From NCBI GenBank assembly GCA_002104895.1, contig MCFG01000253.1, positions 1-42,500 of the forward strand: a stretch of DNA of 42,500 nucleotides, given 5' to 3'. The stretch comes from Anaeromyces robustus (lineage: Eukaryota; Neocallimastigomycota; Neocallimastigomycetes; Neocallimastigales; Neocallimastigaceae). The notes beneath the pieces were generated by a model, which was given only the letters and a program-made list of their open reading frames with translations, was not told the origin of the DNA and did no database searches. How positions within the stretch are numbered: the stretch's first letter is position 1; each line of letters opens with the position of its first letter. Both the position numbers and the translations under genes were made by a program. Below, piece by piece: positions 20,786-35,030 of the stretch.

Positions 20786-21165
20786 CGATATATTTATTAA
20801 CAATTTTTCTATTTCCTAAAATATCAATATTACTTAAACTATTGATCCTATCATTAGAACTACTTTTATAACCTTTAACAATATTATTAATTCTATTATC
20901 TACACTAGAGTTATCACTGGTCCCAACTAAACTATTAAAAAGACTATCTAAAAAATAAAAAAAAAAAAAAAAATTTCTATTTAGATCAGAGAAATGACTA
21001 ATACGAAGATTTTTAAATAGGAAGCAATTAATAAACCCAATAGTCAATTCTCTGATAACTGTCACAATGGAAACAGCATGAACAACAATTAGGACAAGAA
21101 TTATTAATCATTTTAGCAATTTTAGCAACTCTAGCAATAATTTTATTCAAGATTTTCTGTTGTCA
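20730..21165 (-). pseudogene. Ser/Asn-rich and Cys-rich gene remnants
   Basis: Downstream half (about 20755-20953, minus strand): a Ser/Asn/Asp-rich frame with LVGTSDNSSVDNRINNIVKG and SLSNIDILGNRKIV. It is preceded by a T-rich tract ending in AG that could be an intron acceptor. Upstream half (about 21050-21165): a frame with IIARVAKIAKMINNSCPNCC, then SCCFHCDSYQRIDYWVY before a stop, containing six Cys. The 111-codon frame 20730-21065 crosses the T-rich tract and may not be one exon. The pieces look like a decayed multi-exon gene. A second degraded copy of the Ser/Asn part lies at about 21600-21720. Confidence 0.3.
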
Positions 21166-21235
21166 TTTTTTTAAGATAGCCTCGCAACCTACTTTAATCC
21201 AAAATAAATAATTTTGTCTTCTGAATTCATATTTA

Positions 21236-21313
21236 TTACAAACATTTCCATTTCTTAGTCTATGGATAAAATTATTCATTATTTTATTTTATGAATACTA
21301 AGTTCTCTTCCAC

Positions 21314-21357
<44 letters not shown>
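21236..21357. repeat. Dispersed repeat fragment G ending in a 41-base T run
   Basis: ACATTTCCATTTCTTAGTC... to AAGTTCTCTTCCACCAATT matches the tail block of copies D, E and F. It passes directly into an uninterrupted run of about 41 T (21317-21357), the longest homopolymer in the window. Confidence 0.7.
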
Positions 21358-21358
<1 letters not shown>

Positions 21359-21574
21359 GCAATAAAATAATGAAAACTTTATTTAAATTTAATTTAAAAA
21401 GTACATGTTATAAAGTAATTGTACATATTAAAACTTAATCTAATAAAGAATAATAATTTATTATTTAATAGATAGTAATAATTTATAATTACTTCATATG
21501 GTATAGTGTATATTATTAAATTAAATCAAGTTGGAAAGTTATTATCATTATTAGATGCGTGTGACCTACTGTCT

Positions 21575-21730
21575 TGTCCTACTACCAATTAAAAATATAT
21601 ATATATATATATATAAATTCTTGGTTAACTGTTAAACAATTTTTTCTATTTCCTAAAATATCAATATTACATAGACTATTATTTCTATTATTAGAACTAC
21701 TTTTTTAATAACCCTTAACAATTTTATTTA
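21575..21730 (-). repeat. Second degraded copy of the Ser/Asn remnant (fragment H)
   Basis: It matches 20755-20885, including CTATTTCCTAAAATATCAAT and TTAGAACTACTTTT, with small indels that break the minus-strand frame. Confidence 0.6.
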
Positions 21731-23100
21731 TAAAGAAAATAATACAAAGAAGTTTTACATTTATATTATTATATAAAAAAAAAAATCTTTTTTTTTCTTT
21801 TAACATTGACTAAATAGAGATTTAGTGATAACGAATAATGATAAACAATACATATAAAAGAAAAAGAAGAAAAAAAACACATAAATACTTTTTGTTTAAA
21901 AAAGTTTAAAATTATAAATTCTTTTTTTATTCTTTTTCTATTTTTTTTTTTTATTTTTATTTTTATTTTTATTTTTTATTTTTTATATTTAATTTATAAT
22001 TTATAATTTATAATTTATATTTAAATAAAAATAAACATTTTTCTTAAATAATTTTCAATAACTTTTTTTTGTTTTTATTTCAATTTCTTTTAAAAAAAAA
22101 GGTTTGTAGTTTATATATTAAAAATAAATAAAATAAATATATAAAAGAAAAAGAAAAAGAAAATCCTTTAAAAAAAAAATATTTTATAAGAATTCTTTTT
22201 TCTATTTTCCTTTTTTATTTATTTATTTTATTATTATTATTATTATATTAACTAAAGTTGTACTTTTTTTTTTCTTATTCTTATATTTTTTTACAAAATA
22301 AAGTTATTTTTTAGTTGTAGAATATAGATTTTTTTTATTATTCGATTGTTTGTTTTTTAATTTTTATTTTTATTTTTATTTTTTTTTTTGCTATTGATTT
22401 GATTTGATTTGCTTTAATTTAATAATTAATATAAAAAAAATTAATAAATAATTTATAATTTTCTTATAATCTTGAAGTTTTTTTTTTTTTTTTTTTTTCC
22501 TTTGCTTTTTTAAATTTTTTTTTTTTTTATTTGTATTGAAAAATTTTTTTTGTCGTTTAAGTTATTCTTTTTTTTTTATTATTAGTATTTCGTTTCGTTT
22601 TGCTTTGTTTTGCTTGTTTATTTTTTTTTTATTGTGTGTGTGTGTGTTGTGTTTTTTTTTTTTCTATTAAGATATAAATTAAATAAAAAAATTCTATAAT
22701 CTTTTTTTTTTTTTTTTTTTAAAAAAAAATAAAAATTGTTGCATAAAGGATAAAAAATATATATATTAAAAAAAAATAAAGAAAATAAAATAATTAAAAA
22801 AAAAATTAAAATATAAAAATAATTAATATTTTTGAAATATAAAAAAAAAAAAAAAACTTTTTTTATCTATAATTCTATATGATATTTTTTTCTTTTTCTA
22901 ACTTTTGATTTTATCATTATAAAAAATAAAAAAAAAAAAAAAAGACATAAAATAAAATAAAAAAATATTTTTTTAATATTATTATTTTTTTTTATTTAAA
23001 TTAAGCATTATTTATGAAAAAAAAAAGTTTATTTTTTTTTCTTCTACCTTTTCTTTGTCTACAACTATTAATTCTAGTTTATATTAACATTTCTTTTATT

Positions 23101-23132
<32 letters not shown>

Positions 23133-23599
23133 GAGAATTCTAAAAATATATTATAAAAACTTAATATACATATATTATATATTAATAGTTTTTTAATTTA
23201 AAAAAATTTATTTCTTTTTAAAAAAAAATAAAAGGTAGGGGATAATGATTTAACTATATTATTAACTAAATCATTTTATTTTAAAAAAACATCTTTTTTT
23301 TTTATTTTCTTTTTTTTTAAAAAAAAAAATTATATTTATAATGAATTAAATATAAAGCGTGATTAAAAAAAAATTTAAAATTATATAGTTTCAAATAGTA
23401 ATTATTTTTATCTTTCAATTTTCTTCCTATTAGGAATTCTTGGTTTGATAAAAGTGTGGTATTATTATTCTTTTTCTTCTTTTGTTATTTTTTGAAAAAG
23501 AAACTTTTAAAAATCTAAAAAAAAAAAATTTTTTTTTGAACTTTATTGTTGTTTGTTTTAAGGATTTATTTTAATTATCTTTATATCTTTTATCTAAAT
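21731..23599. other. 3' flank of beta-tubulin, no gene seen
   Basis: Very T-rich sequence with many runs of 10-18 T or A, (TG)n at about 22633-22647, and no acceptable frame. It presumably includes the beta-tubulin 3'UTR close to 23600. Confidence 0.6.
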
Positions 23600-24958
23600 T
23601 TACATCATTTCATCCATTTCACCCATTTCTTCACCAACAACTTCTTCTTCATAATATTCTTCTTCATCAACAGTAGCATCTTGGTATTGTTGGTATTCAG
23701 AAACAAGATCGTTCATGTTAGATTCAGCTTCAGTGAATTCCATTTCATCCATACCTTCACCAGTGAACCAGTGAAGATAAGCCTTTCTTCTGAACATAGC
23801 AGTGAATTGATCGTTAATACGCTTGAATAAGTCTTGGATAGCAGTAGAGTTACCAATGAAGGTAGATGACATCTTAAGACCCTTTGGTGGAATATCACAA
23901 ACAGCAGTCTTAATGTTGTTTGGAATCCATTCAACGAAGTAGGAACTGTTCTTGTTTTGGACGTTGAACATTTGTTCATCAACTTCCTTCATAGCCATAC
24001 GACCACGGAAGAAAGCAGCAACAGTTAAGTAACGACCATGACGTGGGTCAGAAGCAGCCATCATGTTCTTGGCATCGAACATTTGTTGAGTAAGTTCTGG
24101 AACAGTGAGAGCACTGTATTGTTGAGAACCACGGGAAGTAAGTGGAGCGAAACCAACCATGAAGAAGTGAAGACGTGGGAATGGAACTAAGTTAACAGCA
24201 AGCTTTCTTAAGTCAGAGTTAAGTTGACCTGGGAAACGAAGACCAGTGGTAATACCACTCATAACTAAGGAAACAAGATGGTTAAGATCACCGTAAGTTG
24301 GAGTAGTGAGCTTAAGAGTTCTGAAACAGATATCGTATAAGGCTTCGTTATCAATACAGAAGGTTTCATCAGAGTTTTCAACTAATTGGTGAACAGAAAG
24401 AGTAGCATTGTATGGTTCAACAACGGCATCAGAAACCTTTGGAGATGGAACAACAGAGAAAGTACTCATCATACGATCTGGGAATTCTTCACGGATCTTA
24501 GAAAGTAAAAGGGTACCCATACCAGCACCTGTACCACCACCAAGAGAATGGGTAATTTGGAAACCTTGAAGGCATTCACAACCTTCAGCTTCTTTTCTTA
24601 CGACATCAAGAACGGAATCGACAAGTTCGGCACCTTCAGTGTAGTGACCCTTAGCCCAGTTGTTACCGGCACCAGATTGACCGAAAATGAAGTTATCTGG
24701 ACGGAATAATTGACCGAATGGACCAGCACGAATGGAATCCATGGTTCCTGGTTCTAAATCAACAAGAACAGCACGTGGAACATATTTACCACCAGAAGCT
24801 TCGTTATAGAAAACATCAATACGTTCTAATTGAAGATCATTGTCACCAACATATTGACCAGTTTGGTCAACACCGTGTTCTTCAGAAATGACTTCCCAAA
24901 ACTTGGAACCAATTTGGTTACCACATTGACCGGTTTGAAGATGAACGATTTCACGCAT
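23600..24958 (-). CDS. Beta-tubulin
   Basis: A complete, intronless 452-aa beta-tubulin, the GTP-hydrolysing subunit of the microtubule heterodimer. It starts [17 protein letters not shown]. The autoregulatory MREI tetrapeptide is intact, as is the tubulin signature GGGTGAGMG (140-148). It ends in an acidic tail ([20 protein letters not shown]). Residues linked to benzimidazole response are F167, E198 and F200, the usual drug-sensitive state in fungi. Codon use differs from the other genes, with frequent TTC, AAG, GAC/GAA and GGT, as expected of a very highly expressed gene in an AT-rich genome. A probable 5'UTR intron ends five bases before the ATG. The +strand and other-frame open stretches overlapping it are shadows. 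Confidence 0.98.
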   Translation of the reverse strand: MREIVHLQTGQCGNQIGSKFWEVISEEHGVDQTGQYVGDNDLQLERIDVFYNEASGGKYVPRAVLVDLEPGTMDSIRAGPFGQLFRPDNFIFGQSGAGNNWAKGHYTEGAELVDSVLDVVRKEAEGCECLQGFQITHSLGGGTGAGMGTLLLSKIREEFPDRMMSTFSVVPSPKVSDAVVEPYNATLSVHQLVENSDETFCIDNEALYDICFRTLKLTTPTYGDLNHLVSLVMSGITTGLRFPGQLNSDLRKLAVNLVPFPRLHFFMVGFAPLTSRGSQQYSALTVPELTQQMFDAKNMMAASDPRHGRYLTVAAFFRGRMAMKEVDEQMFNVQNKNSSYFVEWIPNNIKTAVCDIPPKGLKMSSTFIGNSTAIQDLFKRINDQFTAMFRRKAYLHWFTGEGMDEMEFTEAESNMNDLVSEYQQYQDATVDEEEYYEEEVVGEEMGEMDEMM

Positions 24959-24963
24959 GTTGT

Positions 24964-25027
24964 CTATATATATTTATATTAATAATATTTATATGAATAT
25001 TAATATTAATATTTATTTAAAACTTAC
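24964..25027 (-). other. Putative 5'UTR intron of beta-tubulin, 64 nt
   Basis: A textbook donor GTAAGT (25027-25022) and an acceptor TATATAG (ending at 24964) flank an A/T-only 64-nt stretch directly upstream of ACAACATG. It is the only GTAAGT nearby and is well placed for a leader intron. No transcript is available to confirm it. Confidence 0.5.
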
Positions 25028-26103
25028 ATAAATCATAAAAATAATTATATTATACATAAAATATAAATAATAAAATATTTCTTTATAATATTTTTTTTAT
25101 TTTTTGTATTAAATCTTCTATTTATTTATTTATTTTATTTATATATTAATTTTTTCCTTTTTTTTCATTCATTAAACAATAATAATAGATATTATTCCCT
25201 GTTAAATATTTTCACATATGATCTTTTTGATATTAATTTATATATTGCTTTTAATTGCTTTCGATTGATTAAAAATAATTTTCTATTTGTATTGAAAAAG
25301 TTTGTTTACTTTTGTTTTCAATTAACAATCTATTTACATTGAAAAAAAAGGTTTTTTAAGTAAATAGTTGTTATCGTATCTTATATTTCTTTTATTTTCA
25401 TTCATGATAAAACAATAATATATTTTCTTTTGTTTATATTTTTTTCACTTAAAACAAAAAATACTTTTCATCCTCACTTGTTTGTATTCCTTACATGATA
25501 TAATAATACTATTTTTAATAATATTATAAAGCATAAGCCATTTTACTTTTTCATGAAATTTATTGTTTACAAATGGCTTTTTGTTTATATTACATCCATT
25601 TTTTTTTTTTTGTAATTATGTTTTTAAAAAAAGTCTTTCGTGTTATTATATCTTTATATTATATTTTATAATATCTATTATTATTATTATTATTATTATT
25701 TATTTATTTAAATTTATTTATTTTATTATTTAATACAAAAAACTATCTTTTCTTCTTGTTAAAATCTACTGTTTTATTATTATTACATTTTATTATTACC
25801 TTATTTATTTATTTTTTCTATTAAATTAAATATAAAAAAAATGTTTTTTTTTATAAAAAAAAAAAATTTAAACGAAATCGTTATTTATTTATATGATTTT
25901 CGAGAATTTATAATAGATAATTTATTACTATAAAAACAAAATAAATTATTTAATATATTAAAGATTATTGAATCAATTTAATTTAATAATAAAAAATTAT
26001 TTGTAATTATGAAAAATAATTACGAAATTCAATAATAATAAAAGACAAATTTATTATTGAATGATTTTTTTTATTATTTTATTTTTATATAAATTATTTA
26101 TTA

Positions 26104-26137
<34 letters not shown>

Positions 26138-27744
26138 AATTTATTTATTTATTTATTATAATTATTATTATAATTTATTTATTTATTTTATTATAATTTA
26201 TTTATTTATTTATTTATGATAGTAAATAAATAGATTAATATATAAATAATATATAATAAAAGAAATTATTTTATATAATTGTTAAAATAAATTATCCAAT
26301 ATATATTAATATAAATTAATAAATCATTAAAATATATTACAAATAAGACAGAAAATAAATTATTTTTATTATAATTAATATAACATTAATTGTTTAAAAA
26401 TTTATAGTCAATAATATTTTTTTTTTCTTTTTGTTTTTTTTTTTTTTCAATTATAATACAATCATTAATTTAATTCTCCATTTATTATAATTATAATTAT
26501 TTAATAATAATTTATTAGAATGAATATATTGTAATATATATTTACATTTAAAATATTTATTTGTTGTTTTTTATATTAACTATTAAATAATTTTTATATA
26601 TGATAATATAATAATGAATTTATCATAATTGATTGTAATAAAAACCTTAAATTATAATATTAATAATTAATTTCAATAATAGAATAATTTATAAATTAAA
26701 TAATAATGAATATAAACATTTTTTTTTATCTATGAATTTAATGTAATAAAAATTAATGATACATATTAATTTAATTATTCTTTCTCATCATTTATTATTA
26801 TTTAAAGTTTATTTTCATATAGACTGTATTATTTGATTTAATATAATTGATATATTAAGTTATATGTGTTAATATAATGTATTTTTAAATTAAATTATTA
26901 TAATATATTACAATGTAATAATATTGATATATTAATTTATACCATAATATATTATAATTAAATCTAGATTAATTTTCTTATAATGTATTATAAAAAAAAT
27001 TATACTCTGGAATTGATATAATTAATAATGTTTTTATGGGATATTTTATAAAATGTATTATAATATATTATTCCATTAATAATTTAATAAATTAAATACA
27101 ATATATTATAATCAATAGGAATATATTACATTTAAATAAGGCTTATTCGATTTTTTTATATTATTTTAAAGGAAAAAAAAATTTTTTTTGTGTTTTTTTT
27201 ATATTGATTAAATTAATATATAAAAAAATATATTATATAATAAAGTTTATTATTTATATTTATATATTTAGTATATTTAGTTATTAGGACTTCTAGGAAG
27301 AGAAAGAAAGAAAAGAAAGAAAAAACTATCAATTATCAAATCAAATTAATTATAAGTAATATATTGTCATTCAATAGATGATATAAAATTTATATAAATA
27401 ATAATATACTAAAAGAATTTATACTAAAAGATTATTTTATTATATAGTATTTAATGGTATTAAATATATAATAATTTATCAAAAAATTAAATAATAATAT
27501 ATAAATAAATATAAATAAATAAATAAATATATTATAATAATAAAAGAAAACTAAGGTAAAAACAAACTCAACATTTCTCTTTTTTTTTTTGAATTTTTCA
27601 TTATTAAATATATATTATAATATTGTATTTTATTGTATTGTTATTGTATTTTATTTATTGTATTGTATTACAATATAATATTTCATTTAATTTATTATTT
27701 ATCCTGTATAATAATCCATATTATAAATATATTTATATAAATAT

Positions 27745-27787
<43 letters not shown>

Positions 27788-27791
27788 TTTT
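27745..27791. repeat. TTTA array
   Basis: About 11 TTTA units. Confidence 0.85.
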
Positions 27792-28453
27792 CATTATAAT
27801 AATTAATTATATATTAATATTATTTTATTATATTATGTGAGTTTATATATTCATATTCATACCCATCCATTTGACTAATAACTATATTATAATTAATATA
27901 TATAATATATGAATAATATATATTTACTTTTTATATTTTTATTTTTTTTCCTTTCACTAATATTGTATTTTACTACATTATGAATACATTATTAATACAT
28001 TATGAATACATTAATTGTTAATATCAAACTTGACACCTTTAATTAAAATGGTTAATTAATATTTTATTAACGTATAAATAATTTCAAGAAATTTTTAATT
28101 AATTTATAATATTATTAAAGAATGCATTAGTTTTATATTATAATAAAAGATATAATAATATGAATATTTTAATTAGGAATGTTTAATTAGGAATAATTAA
28201 TAAATAAATGTGTAAAAAGAAAAAAAACCTATAATTATATGTTGATTGAATCTTGTATCTATTATTTTCACATTATATAAGAAATTTCTTATTGAAATAT
28301 ACAAAATAAATTTGATCTATCATTTGATAGATTACAATTCTATCTAAATCTTATAATATTGAAATCTTTAAAGAACGATAAATGTCATTATTTATTAAGG
28401 TAATATTAAAATGACTGTGTTTAATAATCAAAAAAAAAAAAAAAATATGGACA

Positions 28454-28457
<4 letters not shown>

Positions 28458-28504
<47 letters not shown>
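28458..28504. repeat. ATT array
   Basis: About 15 uninterrupted ATT units. Confidence 0.9.
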
Positions 28505-28505
<1 letters not shown>

Positions 28506-28608
28506 GACTAAAAAAGTTCATAACTGTGTTTAAAATTATTCATATTGTTTTTGCCTATATTTACTAATATAGTATTATTTGATATAAAAATGATTATCTC
28601 TTGTTTAT

Positions 28609-28752
<144 letters not shown>

Positions 28753-28863
28753 TATGAATTATAAGAATACATTAATAAGAATATTAAATAAAAAAGCAAT
28801 ATTTATTATAATATTATTTTTGATAAATATCAATATAGTGCTAGATTTAAAAATAAATTAACT

Positions 28864-28929
28864 ATTTATTTATTTATTTAGTTATTTATTTAGTTATTTA
28901 TTTAGTTATTTATTTATTTAGTTATTTAG

Positions 28930-28996
<67 letters not shown>

Positions 28997-28998
28997 TA
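28864..28998. repeat. TTTA/TTAG mixed array, about 135 bp
   Basis: TTTA units, the first part mixed with TTAG units at irregular spacing and the rest pure. Confidence 0.9.
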
Positions 28999-29845
28999 TA
29001 GTTGTTTATTCAAATTCAGATGATTTAAAAGGTATATAAGAAAATGTTTATTATTTTTACTATTATTATTACTATTAATCTTTCATTAATTATTATTATA
29101 TTATATAATTTAATACTTTTCTATTATTATTTATTTATTAAAATTAATGTTTTTGTATTCATTCAAAATTTTTTATTCTTTATTTTCTATTTTTTTTTTT
29201 TTGCACTTTTTCTATATTTTATTTTATTTTTAATTTTATATAATATATATTTATTATTATTTTTATTACTATTATTATTATTATATATTATTATAAATTG
29301 GTAAAATGGTATTTGTTAATATAATTACTTTGTTTGTTTAGGTAATTTTTTTCATTTTCAATTTTCAATATTCAGTCTTCAATTTCCATTTCCAAAAGTT
29401 AATATAAATAAATCTAATATAAATAAATCATTAGTCAAAAGATTATTTATATTTATTTAAATTAAAATGTTAATATATCCATATTAAATTTCATTAAAAT
29501 CATAAACTTTATTTATTAATATTTTTCAAATACTTTCCTTATTTCGAAAGTAGTACAAAATTTTTTTATGAATTTATTATTTATATACAACAAAGTAACA
29601 AAAAGTAAAAAAATAATGATATAATAAAAAAAAAAAGGATTTCCTAATATTTGGTTATTTAAAAAATTACTTTAATTTTTTCTTTTGTTTTTCTTTGAAG
29701 ACTTATTATATTATTTTTTTATCAATGCTTATAATTAACATGTTAATAAAATAAATAAAAAATTATTTACCATTATTTTATTGATAGGATTTATTATTAT
29801 CATATATAATTAATTCACACCTATGAGAAAATGTTTTCTTATGTA

Positions 29846-29877
<32 letters not shown>

Positions 29878-31479
29878 AATAATAATAATAATAATATTAA
29901 AAAATAAGTGAACACAAATATATATATTTATATGTTTTTTTTATCTGTGTTTTTTTGTTTTTTATTACTATTTTATTTTTATTATATGAAATAATATATT
30001 AAATATGAAAAATATAAATATATTAAAATATATTAAAATATATTAAATATTATAAAGTATTTGTTAATAAATATTATTTGAATATATTTTATAATGTTAT
30101 GGTATAAAAAACAAAAAAGAATTGCTTTTATTCATTTTTTCTTTTTTTAATTTTTTTTTTACGTGTTCTATAAATTATTAAAAAGATAACAGTTAATAAA
30201 CTTTAAAAATCCTCTTTATCAATTATTTATATATAAAATCATAAAGATAATATAAAAAAAAAAAGGAAAAAAAATACCTTCAATATTCCAATTTTTGGTT
30301 CTTTAAAAAAAATAAATAAATAATATAAATAACAATAAGTTAAAAAAAAACTCCTTAGAACAAAGAATAATATAAGTATTAATAAAAATATATAATTATT
30401 AAGAAACTATATATAAATAATATATAATAAATGTATATAAATAAATAAATAAAAATGTATATAAATACGTATAAATAATAAATAAAAATGTATATAAATG
30501 AATATAAATAAAAAGTAATAGGTATTTGTAAATAATAAATGTATATAAATAAATGTATATATAAATATATAATAAATAATAATTATATAATAATGTATAT
30601 AATATTTATATAATATAATTATATAAATAATAAATAATAAATAATTATTAATAATTAATAAGTATATAATATATATAATATAATTATATATAAATATATA
30701 AATAAATGTAAATAAATAGAATTGATTTATTTGTTTTTTTTTTATATGTAATTTATTTTACCCATATTCGTTACTTTTAACCTTTTAAATTAATATATAT
30801 AAAATATATTTAGTATAATATATTTATAATATATATTTCATTATATTTCATATATTTCATTATATTAATTTTTTTAATTTATGATTATTAAATTGTTAGA
30901 ATATTCATATGATATGTATTAATGTTAAATCAAAATTTATACAATTATACAAATAAATGGTGATAATTAACACATAAAACACAGAAAAAAGTGCTACCAA
31001 AAAATTATCTATTTATTATTTATTTATCTATTTACTTACAAAGAAATTTATCTAACATTCTATTTAATTATCTATTGACTTACTAATAAAACTAATTTAT
31101 GAATAATAATATATAATAAAGAGTAACTGAATGGTGTAACCTTAGTCATGGATGATCATTTAAAAATAAAATAAAATAACTCTGGAAAAAAAAAAAAAGA
31201 AAAAGTTGTACATTTTTTATAAATTAAAATACGGTAAAAAAAAAACTTTTTTTTTTTAACAGTTCATTTTTGGGATAGAGAGTTAAAAGTAATTAATAAG
31301 AAAGAACTGGTAAAAAAAAAAGTTATATATATTATATACTTTATACTTTATAAATATATTTTATAATTAATATTAATTATATATATCAAATTATTAGTTG
31401 TTTTTTTAAAAAAAGGTATATAAAATATACTTCATACTATATATTAACAAAAAATTATTCAAAAATTATTCAAAAAATT

Positions 31480-31568
31480 AAATATAAATATAAATATAAA
31501 TATAAATATAAATATAAATATAAATATAAATATAAATATAAATGTAAATACAAATATAAATATAAATA
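31480..31568. repeat. TATAAA hexanucleotide array
   Basis: About 14 units of a 6-bp repeat (AAATAT), with two substitutions near the end (GTAAAT, ACAAAT). Confidence 0.9.
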
Positions 31569-33673
31569 ATTATCATTTTTTGTTACCATAATTTTTTATT
31601 ATTAATTATATCTATTTTCAAACTAGTATTTATTTATAATTGTTCAATAATTCATTTTATATTTACTTTTTATTTATTATTGATGACATGTTATGATATG
31701 AATGAATGAATGAACAAATTAATAAAATAAAACAAAATAAAGATTAAATTAAAAACCAAAAATATGTAAAAGAAAATATAAAAAATGAAAATCAATTAAA
31801 AATTAATTGTTGGTTTTTATTTTTTATTTTATTAATAAATTATTAATTTAAGATAGTTTATGTAACACTTGACTACTTGATGATACATGGATTATTTGTT
31901 AATAAAAATAACCATTAAATATTTATAATATTAATATTAATTAAATATTTACATTTATTATTTTTTTTTAATATTTATATTAAATAATTTATTTATTTAT
32001 TTTATATGTTTGTAGGTTTGCTTGTTTACTTGTATATTGATTTTTTTGACGGTTTGTTTTTTTTTTTTTTTTTGTTTGTTATGTAAATGGGTTGAATTAT
32101 TTCTTTCTAGTAATTGTTCTAATTATTTAATTTTATTTCGAAAAAAGTATTCATAATATATGATAAAATGATATTGATTGGATGAAATAATTGTAGTGAA
32201 TTAAAAAGATATTAAATTAATGCATATATTAATTTATTTTAATTTTAATTTTTATTTTGTTTTTTTTTTGTTTTTTTTAGTTATAAAAAAAAAGTAAATG
32301 GAGATTATTATTATTATTAAACCATGGACGTTTAACACACTTTTAACACATGTTTTATTTTTTTATTTTTTTTTTTTACTATATTTATCATATATCATAT
32401 GTCAATAAAATAAAAAAGATAAAAAAATTAAATAAATAATAAATAATAAATATATTATATCATATAATATATTTATTATGATAACATTTATTTATTTATA
32501 TTAATATATATTATTTATTTACTTATTTACTTTATTTATTTATTTACTTATTTATTTATTTTTTTATTTATCTATTATTTACTTTATTTATTTATTTATT
32601 TATTTATTTATTATTTATTATTTATTTATTTAATATTTATTTATTTATTTAATATTTATTTACTTATTTATTTATTTTTTTATTTATCTATTATTTACTT
32701 TATTTATGTATTTATATCAATATTTATTTATCTATTTATTTATATTAATATTTATTTACTTTTTTATATATTCAGTTATTTAATTATATATCAGTTTCAT
32801 TTATTATAAAATTAGTAATGATTTATTTATTTTTTTTATTTATCTATTAAATTTAAGATGAAATATTCTTGAAAATATATAAAATCATAATAATTAGAAA
32901 GTATTATGAACATTTATATAACTTTAAATAGAAATATAAAAATAAAATAAAAGAAAAATAATTAAAGAGAAACTTTAATCAATCAAAAAAGATATGATGT
33001 TAGATTATATTAATAATTAATAACTTTTAAATATTATTATTTTATTATTTTGAAAATGTGATATCTTAATTATTTTGAAAATAAGATATATTTTGATAAT
33101 AAATATCATAATATATCTTTTAAGAAAAAAAAAAAGATATTTAACAATATCTTTGATATATAATACATATTAATTTATAAAAAAGTTTATAAACAAAACA
33201 AAACTATATTAAAAAATAAATAATTTTAATATAATATTGGTTTATTTTTTTTTAAAAAAAAAAAAAACATTAATATCATATACATTCCTATAGATAAAGA
33301 TATACTTTTATTTTTAATAATTATAATAATAAAAAGAAAATTGGACAATTAATTATAATATGATTATATATATAAATTATTTTTTTGATACTATTTAGTA
33401 AATTTTTCAATTACTGGATCTTAAATTAAATTAAATATTTAATAATTTATGTAGAATAATAATAAATTCACGTTTCACGTGATATTATGTTTATGTTATT
33501 AAATATTGTATAAATAAATAAATAAATAAATTAATTTTAATTAAAAAAATTTAATTAGACATTTTAAAAAAATTTCAATTATTTAATTATTATTATAATT
33601 ATTATTATTATAATTATTATTAATATCGAAGTAGTCTTTTTTTTTTTTTTTTGTTTAAAATTAAAAATTAATT

Positions 33674-33787
33674 ATGTCCTATTCAGAAACAAAAAGTATT
33701 TGGCATCCTTTAGAATCCAACCCAGAAGTTTGTTTTTATATATTTAATAATATATATTTATATTAATAATTTAATAATATCCATTAC

Positions 33788-33826
<39 letters not shown>

Positions 33827-34999
33827 CTTACATATATTTATGAATTTGAAATTTCATATATAATTTTTCATGGACGATTCATTCAATTTTTTTTTCTTTT
33901 TTTTTTTTCTTTTTTTTTGAAATTTATAATTATATTACTTAGGTTATGAATGAGGTAATTTAAAAATACTTATAATAAACATTTAAATGTAATTATATTT
34001 TAGGTTCTACATATATACATATATATAATTATAATAGTACATTCATAAATTAGGTGTTACAGGAAATTGGGGTTTTTCTGATTTATGGGGTAATATATAA
34101 TAATAAATTCATATCTTTATCATCGTATATATAATATAATATATATATATATATTATAAGAAAAATTAAATTATTTCAAAAACCATTATAGTAGTTTAAA
34201 TAAAAAAAAAAAAAAAAAGAATATTTGTTAATTTAAGTATATTAATTAATTAAGAATTATTATTTATCTTTATATATTATTTTAAACATTTTAGGTTTAG
34301 ATGATGAAGCTCTTATGTTTGTTAGTCAACCTTGTTTAGCTGTTTTATTACTATTCCCAATTACTGAAGAAGTAAATTAATTTTATCTATAAAAAAAAAA
34401 AAGAAATAAAATAAAAAAAAAAATTATAAATATTTGTTCTGATATTTAATTTCTATAATAAAAATTTCCATTCTTATATATTTTATTATATATTAAAAAA
34501 AAAAAAATTTAGAGTGAAAATTTAACAAAGAATGAAAATGAAAGAATTAAAAAGGAAGGTCAAACAGTTTCAAAAGATATTTATTTTTCTAACCAAACCA
34601 TTCCAGTAAATTATTATTAATAATTATTATATTATTTAATAAATATAATTATTATATATCTATTTATTATCTATTTATATATCCATAAACAAATTTTAAT
34701 ATATTAATAATATAAAAAATTAAAAATATTTCAATTTTTTTTATATTTTTGCTGTTTATATATATAATTTTTTTTTAAAAAAAAATATATTTTATTATTT
34801 TTGTACATTTATAATAAAAGAATGCTTGTGGTACTATGGCTATTCTTCATGCTTTATTAAATAATACTGAATTAGTTGATATTGGTTTGTTTTATTTAAT
34901 AATATATATAATATATAACTTATAATATATAATATCATTTTTATCTATTTATAAATATTATTGTTATATATATAATTTAAAAAAAAAAAATAATAATAA

Positions 35000-35030
<31 letters not shown>

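Noticed and set aside
23546-23982. Plus-strand and second minus-strand frames in the beta-tubulin region
   Set aside because: Shadows of the conserved beta-tubulin frame.
29044-29304. 86-codon hydrophobic open frame
   Set aside because: Only Ile, Leu, Phe, Tyr and Asn from A/T-only sequence; it does not look like a real membrane protein.
34004-34016. GTTCTAC... as UCH exon 3
   Set aside because: It would need a non-canonical donor. Using the acceptor at 34037 gives a gap-free match to the family.
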